Origin: an uncultured Roseburia sp.
GTDB taxonomy: Bacteria; Bacillota; Clostridia; Lachnospirales; Lachnospiraceae
Assembly: GCA_947174805.1 (NCBI GenBank)
Contig: CAMWKH010000002.1
Coordinates: 1-64,000, forward strand
Direction: 5' to 3'
Length of the DNA: 64,000 nt
The notes under the pieces were generated by a model. The model searched no databases and was not told the DNA's origin. It was given only the letters and a program-made list of their open reading frames with translations. Below, piece after piece: positions 45,603 to 54,562 of this stretch (its first letter is position 1; the number at the start of each line of letters is the position of its first letter). The translations under genes were made by a program, and so were the position numbers.

Positions 45603-48247
45603 TATTTTGCCTCGTACCAGTTATTTCCTGTATGCATATCAATTTCCAGGGAAACCGCAAGGCTTGCCGCCCCCTGCATTTCCTCTTTTAAAATCCTTTG
45701 TACCTTTTCCAGTTCGCTTATTTTAGCCTCTATTAAAAGTTCATCGTGAACCTGCAGAAGAAGCCTGGACTCTAATCCTTCCCGCTGCATCCTGTCATGA
45801 ACCCGAATCATGGCAATCTTAATAATATCCGCCGCCGTACCCTGGATAGGGGCATTCATGGCAACCCGCTCCCCAAAGGAGCGCTGCATAAAATTGCTGG
45901 AGGAGAGCTCCGGCACAGGACGCCTTCTGCCATAGAGGGTGACAGAGTAACCCTTCTCCTTTGCCTCCCCCACAAGAGAGTCCAGAAAAGCTTTTATCTT
46001 TGGATAGGTTTCAAAATACCGCTCTATATACTCTGCCGCCTCTTTTTTGCTGATGCTTAAATCCTGGCTTAAGCCAAAGGAACTGATGCCGTATACGATT
46101 CCAAAGTTCACGGCCTTAGCGTTCCTTCTCTGCAAATCCGTTACCTCCTCAAAGGGGATATGAAACACCTGAGAAGCGGTGGTTCTGTGGATGTCTTTTG
46201 CCTCCCGGTAAGCCTGTATCAAGCTTTCGTCCCCGGACATATGGGCTAACACACGAAGCTCAATCTGGGAATAATCCGCATCCACAAAAACACATCCCTC
46301 TTTGGGCAAAAACACCTTTCGGATTAATCTGCCAAGCTCCATGCGGATGGGAATATTCTGAAGATTCGGCTCTGTGCTGCTGATGCGCCCGGTAGCGGTA
46401 ATGGTCTGGTGGAAGGTGCTGTGAATCCTCTCCGTGTCATCAATATACCCGGCCAGCCCCTCCCCGTAAGTAGACTTTAACTTGGTCAGCTGGCGGTATT
46501 CTAAAATATCCGCCACAATGGGGTATTCGGCTGCCAGCTTTTCTAAGACATCCGCCGCCGTGGAATACCCTGTCTTTGTCTTTTTTCCATAGGGCATTTT
46601 CAGTTCTTCAAAAAGTACCACCCCAAGCTGTTTGGGAGAATTGATGTTAAACTCCCTCCCGGACTTTTCATATATCATCTTTTCCAGTTCGGCAATTCTT
46701 GCGTCCAGGCTCCCGCTGTAAGCCTTTAGTGCCTCCCTGTCCGCCCGGATGCCCTCCTGCTCCATGTGGGCAAGGACATAGACTAAGGGCAGCTCTATGG
46801 TGTCATACAGCTCTTTCATCCCTGTTTCTTTTAGCCTGCCCGAAAGTTCCTCCCTGGATTTTTTTGCCACATAGGCCGAAAAACAGGCAAACTTTAAAAA
46901 TTCCTCCCGCTTTTCCTCCATGGCATGTGTAAGGGAAAGTTTTCCCAAAAGTTCAAACCTTGAGGGCAGCAGAAGATTCAGATAATCCTTTGCAATATCC
47001 TCATAATTATAACTGTTTAAAATGGGATTTAAAAGGTAAGCCGCAATGCCGCAGTCAAAACCGGATTTCCGAAGGCCTTCCTCCTCATCTGCCAGGGAGA
47101 GAAGTTTTACCGTCTGTTTTAAATCTATCACAGAAAAAGAAAATCCCTTTAAAATCTTATTCCGCAGTTCCTCTATTAAATATTCCTGGGAAAACCCATC
47201 CGTAACTGCCAGAAAATAATTTTCTTCCTCCCCAAAACTAAAGGAAACCCCAAGGAGCCTTCCTGATTCCGCCACAAGAAACATCCCTGCCCCATCTTCT
47301 GCCTTTGCCAGAATCTCTCCTGCCCTCTTTTCATCTTCCACGTACCGAAAACTCTCCTCCACCCGGTTCCCCGGCGCATCCATCTCAAAGCGCTTTAAGA
47401 TATTCTTAAAATCCAGGCGCCTGCACATAAGAAATGCTTCCTCGGTGTAGAGATTGGAAAGGGCCGCCTTTTCCATGTCATAGTCGATTTCTGCGTGGAC
47501 ATCAATGGTTGCCAAGGTTTTAGAAAGTTTGGCCTTGTCATAATATTCCTTTAAATTTTCCGATGCCCGTTTGGGTTTTATCTCATCTGCATGGGCGTAG
47601 GCGTTTTCGATGGTCTGGTAGGCCGCAATAATATTTGTGGCAGTCTTTTCCCCAATCCCAGGCACCCCAGGAATATTGTCCGCCGTATCCCCCATAAGGG
47701 CCTTCACATCGATAAACTCTTTTGGCGTTACCTGATACCTCTCTTTTACATCTTCCTCGTAGTAATCTTCAATCTCCGTGCCGGTCTTTTTTGTTTTGGG
47801 GATACGGATTTTCACATGTTTTGTGGCAAGCTGCAATAAATCCCTGTCACCGGAAACCACGGAGACTTCCAATCCTGCCTCCTCCCCCATGCGGGAAATC
47901 GTTCCTAAGATATCGTCCGCCTCATATCCCTCTTTCTCCACAATAACAACACCCATGGAGGTAAGCATCTCTTTTATCAGGGGTATTTGCTGCCGCAGCT
48001 CCTCCGCCATGGGCTTTCTGGTGCCCTTGTAGGCATCAAACATCTTGTGCCGGAAGGTAGGGGCATGGACGTCAAACGCCACCGTGAGAAAGTCCGGTTT
48101 CTCCTCATCCAAAATTTTAAACATAATATTTAAAAAACCATACACCGCATTGGTGTGAAGCCCCTCGGCGTTGGTCAAATCCGGCAGGCCGAAAAAGGCC
48201 CGGTTTAAAATGCTGTGTCCGTCAATCAAAACTAATTTTTTACTCAT
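45602..48247 (-). CDS. polA: DNA polymerase I
   Basis: An 881-residue repair and Okazaki-fragment polymerase. The N-terminal 5'-nuclease domain (about 1-290) keeps its acidic metal ligands (LIDGHS, GYEADDILGT, VSGDRDLLQL, GDTADNIPGVPGIGEKTA). The middle 3'-exonuclease-like domain lacks the DxE carboxylates (LVAESGRL where DTE is expected), so proofreading is probably lost, as in many Gram-positives. The polymerase domain has motif A DYSQIELRVLAH, the O-helix RRNAKAVNFGIVYG and motif C QVHDELL. The ATG overlaps the pepP stop (ATGA). Confidence 0.98.
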   Translation of the reverse strand: MSKKLVLIDGHSILNRAFFGLPDLTNAEGLHTNAVYGFLNIMFKILDEEKPDFLTVAFDVHAPTFRHKMFDAYKGTRKPMAEELRQQIPLIKEMLTSMGVVIVEKEGYEADDILGTISRMGEEAGLEVSVVSGDRDLLQLATKHVKIRIPKTKKTGTEIEDYYEEDVKERYQVTPKEFIDVKALMGDTADNIPGVPGIGEKTATNIIAAYQTIENAYAHADEIKPKRASENLKEYYDKAKLSKTLATIDVHAEIDYDMEKAALSNLYTEEAFLMCRRLDFKNILKRFEMDAPGNRVEESFRYVEDEKRAGEILAKAEDGAGMFLVAESGRLLGVSFSFGEEENYFLAVTDGFSQEYLIEELRNKILKGFSFSVIDLKQTVKLLSLADEEEGLRKSGFDCGIAAYLLNPILNSYNYEDIAKDYLNLLLPSRFELLGKLSLTHAMEEKREEFLKFACFSAYVAKKSREELSGRLKETGMKELYDTIELPLVYVLAHMEQEGIRADREALKAYSGSLDARIAELEKMIYEKSGREFNINSPKQLGVVLFEELKMPYGKKTKTGYSTAADVLEKLAAEYPIVADILEYRQLTKLKSTYGEGLAGYIDDTERIHSTFHQTITATGRISSTEPNLQNIPIRMELGRLIRKVFLPKEGCVFVDADYSQIELRVLAHMSGDESLIQAYREAKDIHRTTASQVFHIPFEEVTDLQRRNAKAVNFGIVYGISSFGLSQDLSISKKEAAEYIERYFETYPKIKAFLDSLVGEAKEKGYSVTLYGRRRPVPELSSSNFMQRSFGERVAMNAPIQGTAADIIKIAMIRVHDRMQREGLESRLLLQVHDELLIEAKISELEKVQRILKEEMQGAASLAVSLEIDMHTGNNWYEAK

Positions 48248-50040
48248 ACTGCCCTCGTATACTCTCTCAGCCACTTATTTTCTTCCTTGGTCATATAAGG
48301 GGATAAAACCTCATACACCTTTTTGTGGTACTCATTTAAAACCTCCCGCTGTTCCTCTGTCATAAGTTTTGGGTCAACGGCGTCCAGATCAATGGGGGCA
48401 TAGGTTATCGTCTCAAACTCCATAAACTGTCCGTACTCATTTTTTACTCCTTTTTTGCACAAGAGTTCATTTTCCGTGCGGATACCGTAAGCTCCCTCAA
48501 TATAAACCCCCGGCTCGTCGGTGGTAATCATGCCCTCCTCCAACACAGCCTCCGAAACGCCTTCCCTTTTCTGCCAGCGGAAAGAATTGGGCCCCTCGTG
48601 GACATTTAAGATATAACCTACCCCATGCCCGGTGCCGCATTTATAGTCTATCCCAAGTTTCCACAAAGGCTCCCTGGATAAAATATCCAGATTTCTCCCG
48701 GTGCACCCATGTAAAAACTTAGCTGCGGCCAGGTTTAAATTGGAACACAAAACTGTGGTGAAGTGAAGACGCATGTCCTGCGTAATGGGCCCAAGAGCCA
48801 TAGTCCTTGTGATATCCGTAGTCCCCTCCAGATAATGCCCCCCGGAATCCACCAGAAGAAAGCCTTCTGGTTTTAACAGGGCGTTTGTTTCCTCTGTGGC
48901 ACTGTAGTGCATCATGGCTGCATTGGCGCCGTAAGCGGAAATGGTATCAAAACTTAATTCCAGGAAATTCTCCTGCTGCCTTCTGAAATTTTCCAGGACA
49001 TCAGAAGCAGAGATTTCCGTAATCTCCTCTTTCCCGATGGAATTTTTCAGCCAAAACATAAACTTGGTAAAAGCCACCCCGTCTTTCACGTGGGCTTTTA
49101 TGGTATTTTCCGTCTCCGTCCTGTTTTTCACGGACTTCATAAGCTCCGTGGGATTTTCTTTATCGATGATTTCCACCGTCCCCTTAAGAGCATTTACAAT
49201 CCTGTAATTCACCTGGCTCTTATAGAGCAATACCTTTTTATCCCCCGGAATTTCCGGGACATAGGAATAAATCTCCTCATACTCCCTCACTGAAATTCCG
49301 TTACTCTCTAAATACGCCCTCTGTTCTTCTGTCAAAATCTCCTGCTGCAAAAACCAGATACATTCCTCTTTTGTAAGGACAAGATAGGATAGCACCACAG
49401 GGACGTAATCGATATCTCCTCCCCGGACATTTAAAAGCCATGCAATGTCGTAAAGGGAGGTTAAAATATGGATATGGGCCCCCTCTTCCTCCATCTTTGC
49501 CCTTACCTCCGCCAGTTTTTCCCCTGTGCTTTTTCCCGAATATTTTTCCTCCAAGACAAAGAAAGGCTCTTTGGACATAGGAGGCCTGTCCTCCCAAATC
49601 AAATCTATCAAGTCCTCTTTTACATAGAGCCGCCCCTCTTTCTCTTCCGCAATCTTTTTGTATTCTTCCCCGGCTTTCCCGTTTACCACCCTGCCGTCAA
49701 AACCGATACAGCCTTTTTCCGGCAGTTTTTCCTTTATAAATTCCCCAACGGTGGGCACATTTTCCTCCCCCATGGGAAACAGGGCAACCGTGCTGTCCCT
49801 TAACTGATTTTTTGCCTGGACAAAATATCTCCCGTCTGTCCAAAGCCCCGCCTGGGTTTTTGTAATCACTGCGGTTCCCGCGGAACCGGTAAATCCGGTA
49901 ATAAATTTTCTCGCTTTAAAATATTCCCCCACATACTCGGACTCGTGAAAATCTGATGTGGGAACTACATAAATATCTATGCCCCGCTGTTCCATAAGGC
50001 TTCTTAAATTTTCCAGTCTCTTCACTACAGGATTCATCAC
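48244..50040 (-). CDS. pepP: Xaa-Pro aminopeptidase (M24B)
   Basis: Removes an N-terminal residue that precedes proline. The 598-residue protein is the long form: two creatinase-like N-terminal domains and a pita-bread catalytic domain (about 310-540). Metal ligands are visible in LVDSGGHYLEGTTDITRT (Asp pair), GTGHGVGYILNVHEGP (His), TTDEPGVYIEGAYGIRTEN (Glu) and the later Glu in FMEFETITY. The start is GTG at 50040 or ATG at 50037 (nine bases after GGAG). It is coupled to the thioesterase upstream and polA downstream. Confidence 0.94.
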   Translation of the reverse strand: MMNPVVKRLENLRSLMEQRGIDIYVVPTSDFHESEYVGEYFKARKFITGFTGSAGTAVITKTQAGLWTDGRYFVQAKNQLRDSTVALFPMGEENVPTVGEFIKEKLPEKGCIGFDGRVVNGKAGEEYKKIAEEKEGRLYVKEDLIDLIWEDRPPMSKEPFFVLEEKYSGKSTGEKLAEVRAKMEEEGAHIHILTSLYDIAWLLNVRGGDIDYVPVVLSYLVLTKEECIWFLQQEILTEEQRAYLESNGISVREYEEIYSYVPEIPGDKKVLLYKSQVNYRIVNALKGTVEIIDKENPTELMKSVKNRTETENTIKAHVKDGVAFTKFMFWLKNSIGKEEITEISASDVLENFRRQQENFLELSFDTISAYGANAAMMHYSATEETNALLKPEGFLLVDSGGHYLEGTTDITRTMALGPITQDMRLHFTTVLCSNLNLAAAKFLHGCTGRNLDILSREPLWKLGIDYKCGTGHGVGYILNVHEGPNSFRWQKREGVSEAVLEEGMITTDEPGVYIEGAYGIRTENELLCKKGVKNEYGQFMEFETITYAPIDLDAVDPKLMTEEQREVLNEYHKKVYEVLSPYMTKEENKWLREYTRAV

Positions 50041-50505
50041 TTAATTCTCCTCATAAAATTCAAAAAATTTGGTATCTAGTTCCGGATAAGAGCGCTTCAG
50101 GGATAAAGGTTTTCCACTGCGGTTTAAGAAGCAGTGCTCGCTCTCGGCAACGCACCGAAGCTCCCCTGTCTTTTTGTCTGATATTCTGTACTCCAGTGTC
50201 ATCTTGATGCCGTTGTAGGATACAATTTTAGCCTCAATCACAACGGTGTCATCAAAATGCACCATGCTTTTGTATTCACAGGAAATGGACAGTACCGGAC
50301 TGATAATCTCCATCTCCTCCATGCCCTTGTAGGAAAGCCCAATCTGCTCCATCAAATCCATCCTTGCCTCCTCCATCCACCGGATGTAATTGGAGTGATG
50401 GATAATCCCCATCTGGTCTGTCTCATAATATTTTGCATGGTGTTCATAAGGTTTGATATGCACTGTATCTGCCTGTCCGTAAATCTGCAACTCTTTTTCT
50501 GTCAT
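50041..50505 (-). CDS. Acyl-CoA thioesterase, 4HBT/YbgC-like
   Basis: A 154-residue hot-dog-fold thioesterase. The YYETDQMGIIHHSNYIRWME signature contains the catalytic Asp and the conserved His-Ser-Asn-Tyr of the 4-hydroxybenzoyl-CoA thioesterase family. The substrate chain cannot be told from sequence. It is the first gene of the eight-gene run to UPF0210, with GGAGG before its ATG. Confidence 0.9.
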   Translation of the reverse strand: MTEKELQIYGQADTVHIKPYEHHAKYYETDQMGIIHHSNYIRWMEEARMDLMEQIGLSYKGMEEMEIISPVLSISCEYKSMVHFDDTVVIEAKIVSYNGIKMTLEYRISDKKTGELRCVAESEHCFLNRSGKPLSLKRSYPELDTKFFEFYEEN

Positions 50506-50624
50506 ATGATTACCTCCTGTACCTGTTCTGTTCTTTCATCTATTGCCTACAATTTCTGAATTCCATCCCATTGTACTTAATAATAATATATCTTTTTTTA
50601 AAAAAAGTCTATAAAAAAATCATC

Positions 50625-50653
50625 TTTACTGTAAGTACATTTTGGAGTATAAT
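50625..50653 (+). promoter_or_regulatory. Sigma-A promoter of the ABC-2 transporter genes
   Basis: TTTACT (50625-50630), 17 bases, then TATAAT (50648-50653). Transcription would begin at about 50660, just before the candidate structured leader. Confidence 0.65.
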
Positions 50654-50667
50654 GACATGCAAACTTA

Positions 50668-50738
50668 ATATTTTACCTTCGGTATCTGACTGGCAAAATC
50701 CAGCAGAACCAGACCGGCTTGGCAAGATATGAAAATAT
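50668..50738 (+). ncRNA. Candidate structured leader RNA ahead of the ABC-2 transporter
   Basis: ATATTTT (50668-50674) can pair with AAAATAT (50732-50738), and TATCT (50683-50687) with AGATA (50725-50729) inside it. Between them CTGG-CAAAA-TCCAG and CCAG-ACCGGC-TTGG could form two small arms. The GC-rich core contrasts with the AT-rich flanks, and the whole unit ends a few bases before AGGAGG. I do not recognise a known riboswitch class. Confidence 0.35.
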
Positions 50739-50759
50739 AACTACCAGGAGGAAGCAATT

Positions 50760-51551
50760 ATGATTACCGTGAATCACCTGTGCAAATCGTACAGAATTGC
50801 AAAAAGAAACCCTGGCTTTACAGCGGCATGTAAAGCCCTTTTTCATCGTGAATATGAAATTATTCACGCTCTTAAGGATGTGAGCTTTACCATTGGGGAT
50901 GGGGAGATGGTTGGCTACATCGGTCCCAACGGAGCCGGAAAAAGTTCCACCATTAAAATTCTAAGCGGAATATTGACACCGGATGCGGGCACTGTATATG
51001 TGGACGGAAGAGTCCCCTGGAAAAACAGAATCGAACATGTACGGCAGATTGGCGTGGTGTTCGGCCAGCGCTCCCAGCTGTGGTGGGATGTCCCCGTAAT
51101 GGATTCCTTTGAACTCTTAAAAGATATCTACTCTATTTCCACACCCCAGTATAATAAAAGCCTGGAGGAGCTCACGGCGCTTTTGCATCTGGATGAACTG
51201 CTGCGTTCCCCGGTAAGGCAGCTTTCCCTTGGACAGCGCATGAAATGCGAAATCGCTGCATCTTTATTACATAATCCCAGAATATTATTTTTAGACGAGC
51301 CCACCATTGGTTTAGATGCGGTTTCCAAGCTGGCGGTCCGGGAATTTATTTTGGAACTGAATCAGAAAAAGGGAACTACAGTGATTCTAACCACCCACGA
51401 TATGCAGGACATTGAAGCTCTTGCCAGCAGAATTATCCTCATCGGGAAAGGGCAGATTTTAATGGACGGCAATATTGATTCCATAAAGAAAGGGAGTGCA
51501 ACCATTGACGAAACAGTGGCGGAACTTTACCACTCCTATGAGGTGGTGTGA
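50760..51551 (+). CDS. ABC transporter ATPase (ABC-2 type, COG4586-like)
   Basis: A 263-residue ATPase with Walker A GPNGAGKSS (about 58-66), the Q-loop FGQRSQLWWD, signature LSLGQRMKCE, Walker B ILFLDEPTIGLD and switch His TTHDMQD. The QRSQLWWDVP segment and the N-terminal insertion are typical of ATPases that pair with two ABC-2 permeases of the COG4587/COG3694 kind. The substrate is unknown. The start follows AGGAGG by eight bases; the stop overlaps the next ATG (TGATG). Confidence 0.93.
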   Translation: MITVNHLCKSYRIAKRNPGFTAACKALFHREYEIIHALKDVSFTIGDGEMVGYIGPNGAGKSSTIKILSGILTPDAGTVYVDGRVPWKNRIEHVRQIGVVFGQRSQLWWDVPVMDSFELLKDIYSISTPQYNKSLEELTALLHLDELLRSPVRQLSLGQRMKCEIAASLLHNPRILFLDEPTIGLDAVSKLAVREFILELNQKKGTTVILTTHDMQDIEALASRIILIGKGQILMDGNIDSIKKGSATIDETVAELYHSYEVV

Positions 51552-52354
51552 TGAAAAAATATTTCTCCTTTTTCCGGATGCGCTTTACCCTGGGCTTACA
51601 GTACCGTGTGGCCGCATTGGCCGGAATCGCCACCCAGTTTGCCTGGGGCTTTATGGAAGTTATGATATTTGCCGCCTTTTACCGGGGAGATAAAAACGCT
51701 TTTCCCATGAGTTTTTCCGCTACATGTTCCTATATTTGGCTGGAACAGGCGTTTTTGGCTTTTTTTGCCACCTGGATGATGGATAATGAAATTTTTGACT
51801 CTATTTTAAAGGGAAACATTGCCTACGAGCTCTGCCGCCCCATTGACATTTACAACATCTGGTTTTCAAAAAGCGTGGCTGTAAGGCTGTCCCGGGCAGT
51901 GCTTCGGTGTTTCCCCATTTTAATTGTGGCCGCCTTTCTCCCTGCCCCATACGGCCTGGCAAAGCCAGAGAGCTGCCTGCATTTTTGCCTTTTTATCCTA
52001 ACTCTTGTCTTAGGGCTTTTGGTGACGGCTGCCTTTTGCATGCTGATTTATATACTGACCTTTTATACCATATCCCCTCAGGGGCTTCGGATACTGTTTA
52101 CCTCAGCCGCAGACTTTTTTTCCGGCGGAGTGATTCCCCTCCCCTTTTTCCCGGAGCCTTTACAGAATGTTATAGAACTTTTACCCTTTGCGTCAATGCA
52201 GAACGTATCCTTGCGGATTTACAGCGGGAGCATGGGGCCGGATAAGATGGAAAAAGCAATACTTTTGCAGCTCTTCTGGCTGGTCACGCTTATTTTTACC
52301 GGAAAAATCCTCTGCCGCCGGGCAGAGAAAAAAATAACGGTGCAGGGGGGCTAG
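51551..52354 (+). CDS. ABC-2 type permease, first subunit
   Basis: A polytopic protein of about 267 residues with six predicted helices, resembling the COG4587-type half transporter that goes with the ATPase upstream. The ATG at 51551 overlaps the ATPase stop; an in-frame GTG at 51548 is the alternative. It is followed by a second, related permease after three bases. Confidence 0.88.
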   Translation: MKKYFSFFRMRFTLGLQYRVAALAGIATQFAWGFMEVMIFAAFYRGDKNAFPMSFSATCSYIWLEQAFLAFFATWMMDNEIFDSILKGNIAYELCRPIDIYNIWFSKSVAVRLSRAVLRCFPILIVAAFLPAPYGLAKPESCLHFCLFILTLVLGLLVTAAFCMLIYILTFYTISPQGLRILFTSAADFFSGGVIPLPFFPEPLQNVIELLPFASMQNVSLRIYSGSMGPDKMEKAILLQLFWLVTLIFTGKILCRRAEKKITVQGG

Positions 52355-52357
52355 CAG

Positions 52358-53155
52358 ATGAAAAAAATCATATCAGATATAAAATTATATAAACACTATA
52401 TCTCCATAAACCTGCGGTGCATGATGCAGTACAAAACCTCATTTTTTCTGTCTGCCATGGGCCAGTTTCTTACTTCCTTCAATGTTTTTTTAGGAATTTT
52501 CTTTCTTTTTCAAAGATTTTCCAAAGTAGAAGGATTTACTTACAGCCAGGTTCTGTTGTGTTTTTCCATTCTCCTTTTGGAATTTTCCCTGGCGGAAACT
52601 TTTGCACGGGGCTTTGACACTTTTTCGGAAATGGTCCGGCAGGGAGAATTTGACCGCATCCTGGTGCGCCCCCGCGGGGAAATCATCCAGGTTTTAGGGA
52701 GTAATTTTGAGCTTACAAGAATCGGCCGGATGCTGCAGGCCCTTGTCATGTTTTTTTACGGTATTTTAAATAGCGGGATTGACTGGGATCTTATGAAAAT
52801 CCTCACCGTCTTTTGCATGATTCTAGGGGGCACGTCTCTCTTTGCCGGACTTTTTATCCTTCAGGCGGGACTATGTTTTTTTACTTTGGAGGGGTTGGAG
52901 ATTATGAATATATTTACAGACGGGGCAAGGGAATTCGGCAAATATCCCATGGCGGTTTACGGCAGAAACATGTTGTTTTTCACAACTTTTTTCATCCCCT
53001 ACAGCCTGGTTCAATATTACCCTCTCCTGTATCTTCTGGGGAGACGTGCATCCCCGGTGTATACCATACTCCCCCTTGCCGCCATGTGGTTCCTCCTTCC
53101 CTCCCTGGCACTGTGGAAATTAGGTGTGAGGCGTTACACTTCCAGCGGCTCTTAA
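52358..53155 (+). CDS. ABC-2 type permease, second subunit
   Basis: A 265-residue membrane protein with six helices, of the ABC-2 family 6 (COG3694-like) type; GEFDRILVRPRGEIIQVLGSN in the first cytoplasmic loop is characteristic. With the two upstream genes it forms a complete ATPase-permease-permease transporter. The direction (export) is inferred from the ABC-2 fold. Confidence 0.88.
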   Translation: MKKIISDIKLYKHYISINLRCMMQYKTSFFLSAMGQFLTSFNVFLGIFFLFQRFSKVEGFTYSQVLLCFSILLLEFSLAETFARGFDTFSEMVRQGEFDRILVRPRGEIIQVLGSNFELTRIGRMLQALVMFFYGILNSGIDWDLMKILTVFCMILGGTSLFAGLFILQAGLCFFTLEGLEIMNIFTDGAREFGKYPMAVYGRNMLFFTTFFIPYSLVQYYPLLYLLGRRASPVYTILPLAAMWFLLPSLALWKLGVRRYTSSGS

Positions 53156-53236
53156 AGATTTGTTGAGAAAACAGGAAAAACATGCTACTATAATTGAATA
53201 CAAAAATGACTACATTTATATTAGGAGAAGAAAGTT

Positions 53237-54496
53237 ATGAATCAACTGGTGAAAGATGAATTCCATCACGTCCTGGCCAGCGGCAGGCGCATGGTAAAAA
53301 TACTCATATACTCTGTACTCTGCGGCATAATCGTAGGGTTTGTAAGCTGCGCATTTGCCGCTTTAATGAACTTTGTAACCACGGTCCGCCAAAGCTGCCC
53401 GGTGCTGATTCTGTTTCTTCCCTTGGCAGGGCTTCTCATCGTGGGTCTCTACCATTTGCTCCACAATGAACAGGATACAGGAACAAACCTGGTGATTGCC
53501 GCCCTCCAGTCCAAAGATGATGTGCCTTTAAAAATGGCTCCCTCCATCTTTATTGGCACGATTATCACCCACCTCTTCGGGGGTTCCGCCGGGCGGGAGG
53601 GCGCTGCCCTGCAGCTTGGGGGCAGTATCGGAAGCTCCCTGGGCCACGCCATGAAACTTCGGGACATCGACACCCATCTCATTATGATGTGCGGCATGAG
53701 CGCCGCCTTCTCCGCGCTGTTTGGCACCCCTATGGCTGCCACTGTTTTTTCCATGGAAGTCATCAGCGTGGGCATTATGCACTACTCTGCTTTAGTTCCC
53801 TGTGTGGTGGCCTCCTTTGCAGGGTATGCCATTGCCAGCCATTTTGGGTTGTCCGAGCATATTTTCGGCATCTCCAATCTGCCTGATTTCACCTTAAAAA
53901 CAGGGCTTATCGTTGTGATTCTTGCAATGCTTTGTGCACTGGTTAGCGGACTTTTGTGCATCTCTTTGCACACCTTTTCCGCCCTGTTTAAAAAGTATTT
54001 CCAAAATCCCTATTACAGGGCTTTTGCAGGAGGGACAGCCATTGCAGTCCTCACCCTCCTCACAGGGGGACAAGACTACAACGGCACAGGGGTACATATT
54101 ATTGTAAAAGCCCTCGCCGGCACTGCTTTTCCCGCCGCTTTCCTGCTAAAAATCCTTTTCACCTCCGTGACCTTAGGTGCAGGGTTTAAAGGCGGAGAAA
54201 TTGTCCCCACCTTTTTTGTAGGTGCAACTTTCGGGTGTCTCTTTGGAAACCTGATTGGCTTTTCCCCCAGCCTCTGTGCGGCGGTTGGGATGATAAGCGT
54301 CTTTTGCGGCGTGACAAACTGTCCCATTTCCTCTCTCCTTATCAGCTTTGAAATGTTTGGTTATGAGGGAATGCCTTTCTATCTTTTGGCCTGCGCATTC
54401 AGCTATGCACTGTCGGGATATTTCAGTTTGTACAACAGCCAGATTATTGTATACTCCAAAATGCATACCACATTTATTAACAGAAAAACCAGATAA
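53237..54496 (+). CDS. CLC-family anion channel or antiporter
   Basis: A 419-residue membrane protein with the CLC fold. The filter motifs are recognisable but altered: GTNLV stands where GSGIP is usual, GREGA (in GGSAGREGAALQLGG) where GREGP is usual, and GGEIVPTFFVGA for the GGxFxP region. The Glu in GREG is the gating/proton Glu. Substitution of GSGIP by a GxNL-type sequence is a feature I associate with fluoride-exporting CLC-F proteins, so fluoride export is possible. No fluoride riboswitch was found upstream. It is monocistronic, with AGGAGA before the ATG. Confidence 0.88.
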   Translation: MNQLVKDEFHHVLASGRRMVKILIYSVLCGIIVGFVSCAFAALMNFVTTVRQSCPVLILFLPLAGLLIVGLYHLLHNEQDTGTNLVIAALQSKDDVPLKMAPSIFIGTIITHLFGGSAGREGAALQLGGSIGSSLGHAMKLRDIDTHLIMMCGMSAAFSALFGTPMAATVFSMEVISVGIMHYSALVPCVVASFAGYAIASHFGLSEHIFGISNLPDFTLKTGLIVVILAMLCALVSGLLCISLHTFSALFKKYFQNPYYRAFAGGTAIAVLTLLTGGQDYNGTGVHIIVKALAGTAFPAAFLLKILFTSVTLGAGFKGGEIVPTFFVGATFGCLFGNLIGFSPSLCAAVGMISVFCGVTNCPISSLLISFEMFGYEGMPFYLLACAFSYALSGYFSLYNSQIIVYSKMHTTFINRKTR

Positions 54497-54498
54497 TC

Positions 54499-54527
54499 TT
54501 GTACTCCTCCCTGTTTTGTGCTATACT
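54499..54527 (+). promoter_or_regulatory. Sigma-A promoter of the HAD-hisK pair
   Basis: TTGTAC (54499-54504), 17 bases, then TATACT (54522-54527), 35 bases before the HAD start codon. Confidence 0.65.
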
Positions 54528-54562
54528 TCCCACATCAAAAAAATTGACAGGAGAACCATAAG

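Noticed and set aside
53156..53236. Fluoride riboswitch ahead of the CLC gene
   Set aside because: The 81-bp leader lacks the crcB-motif sequences; only a TATAAT and a ribosome binding site are visible.
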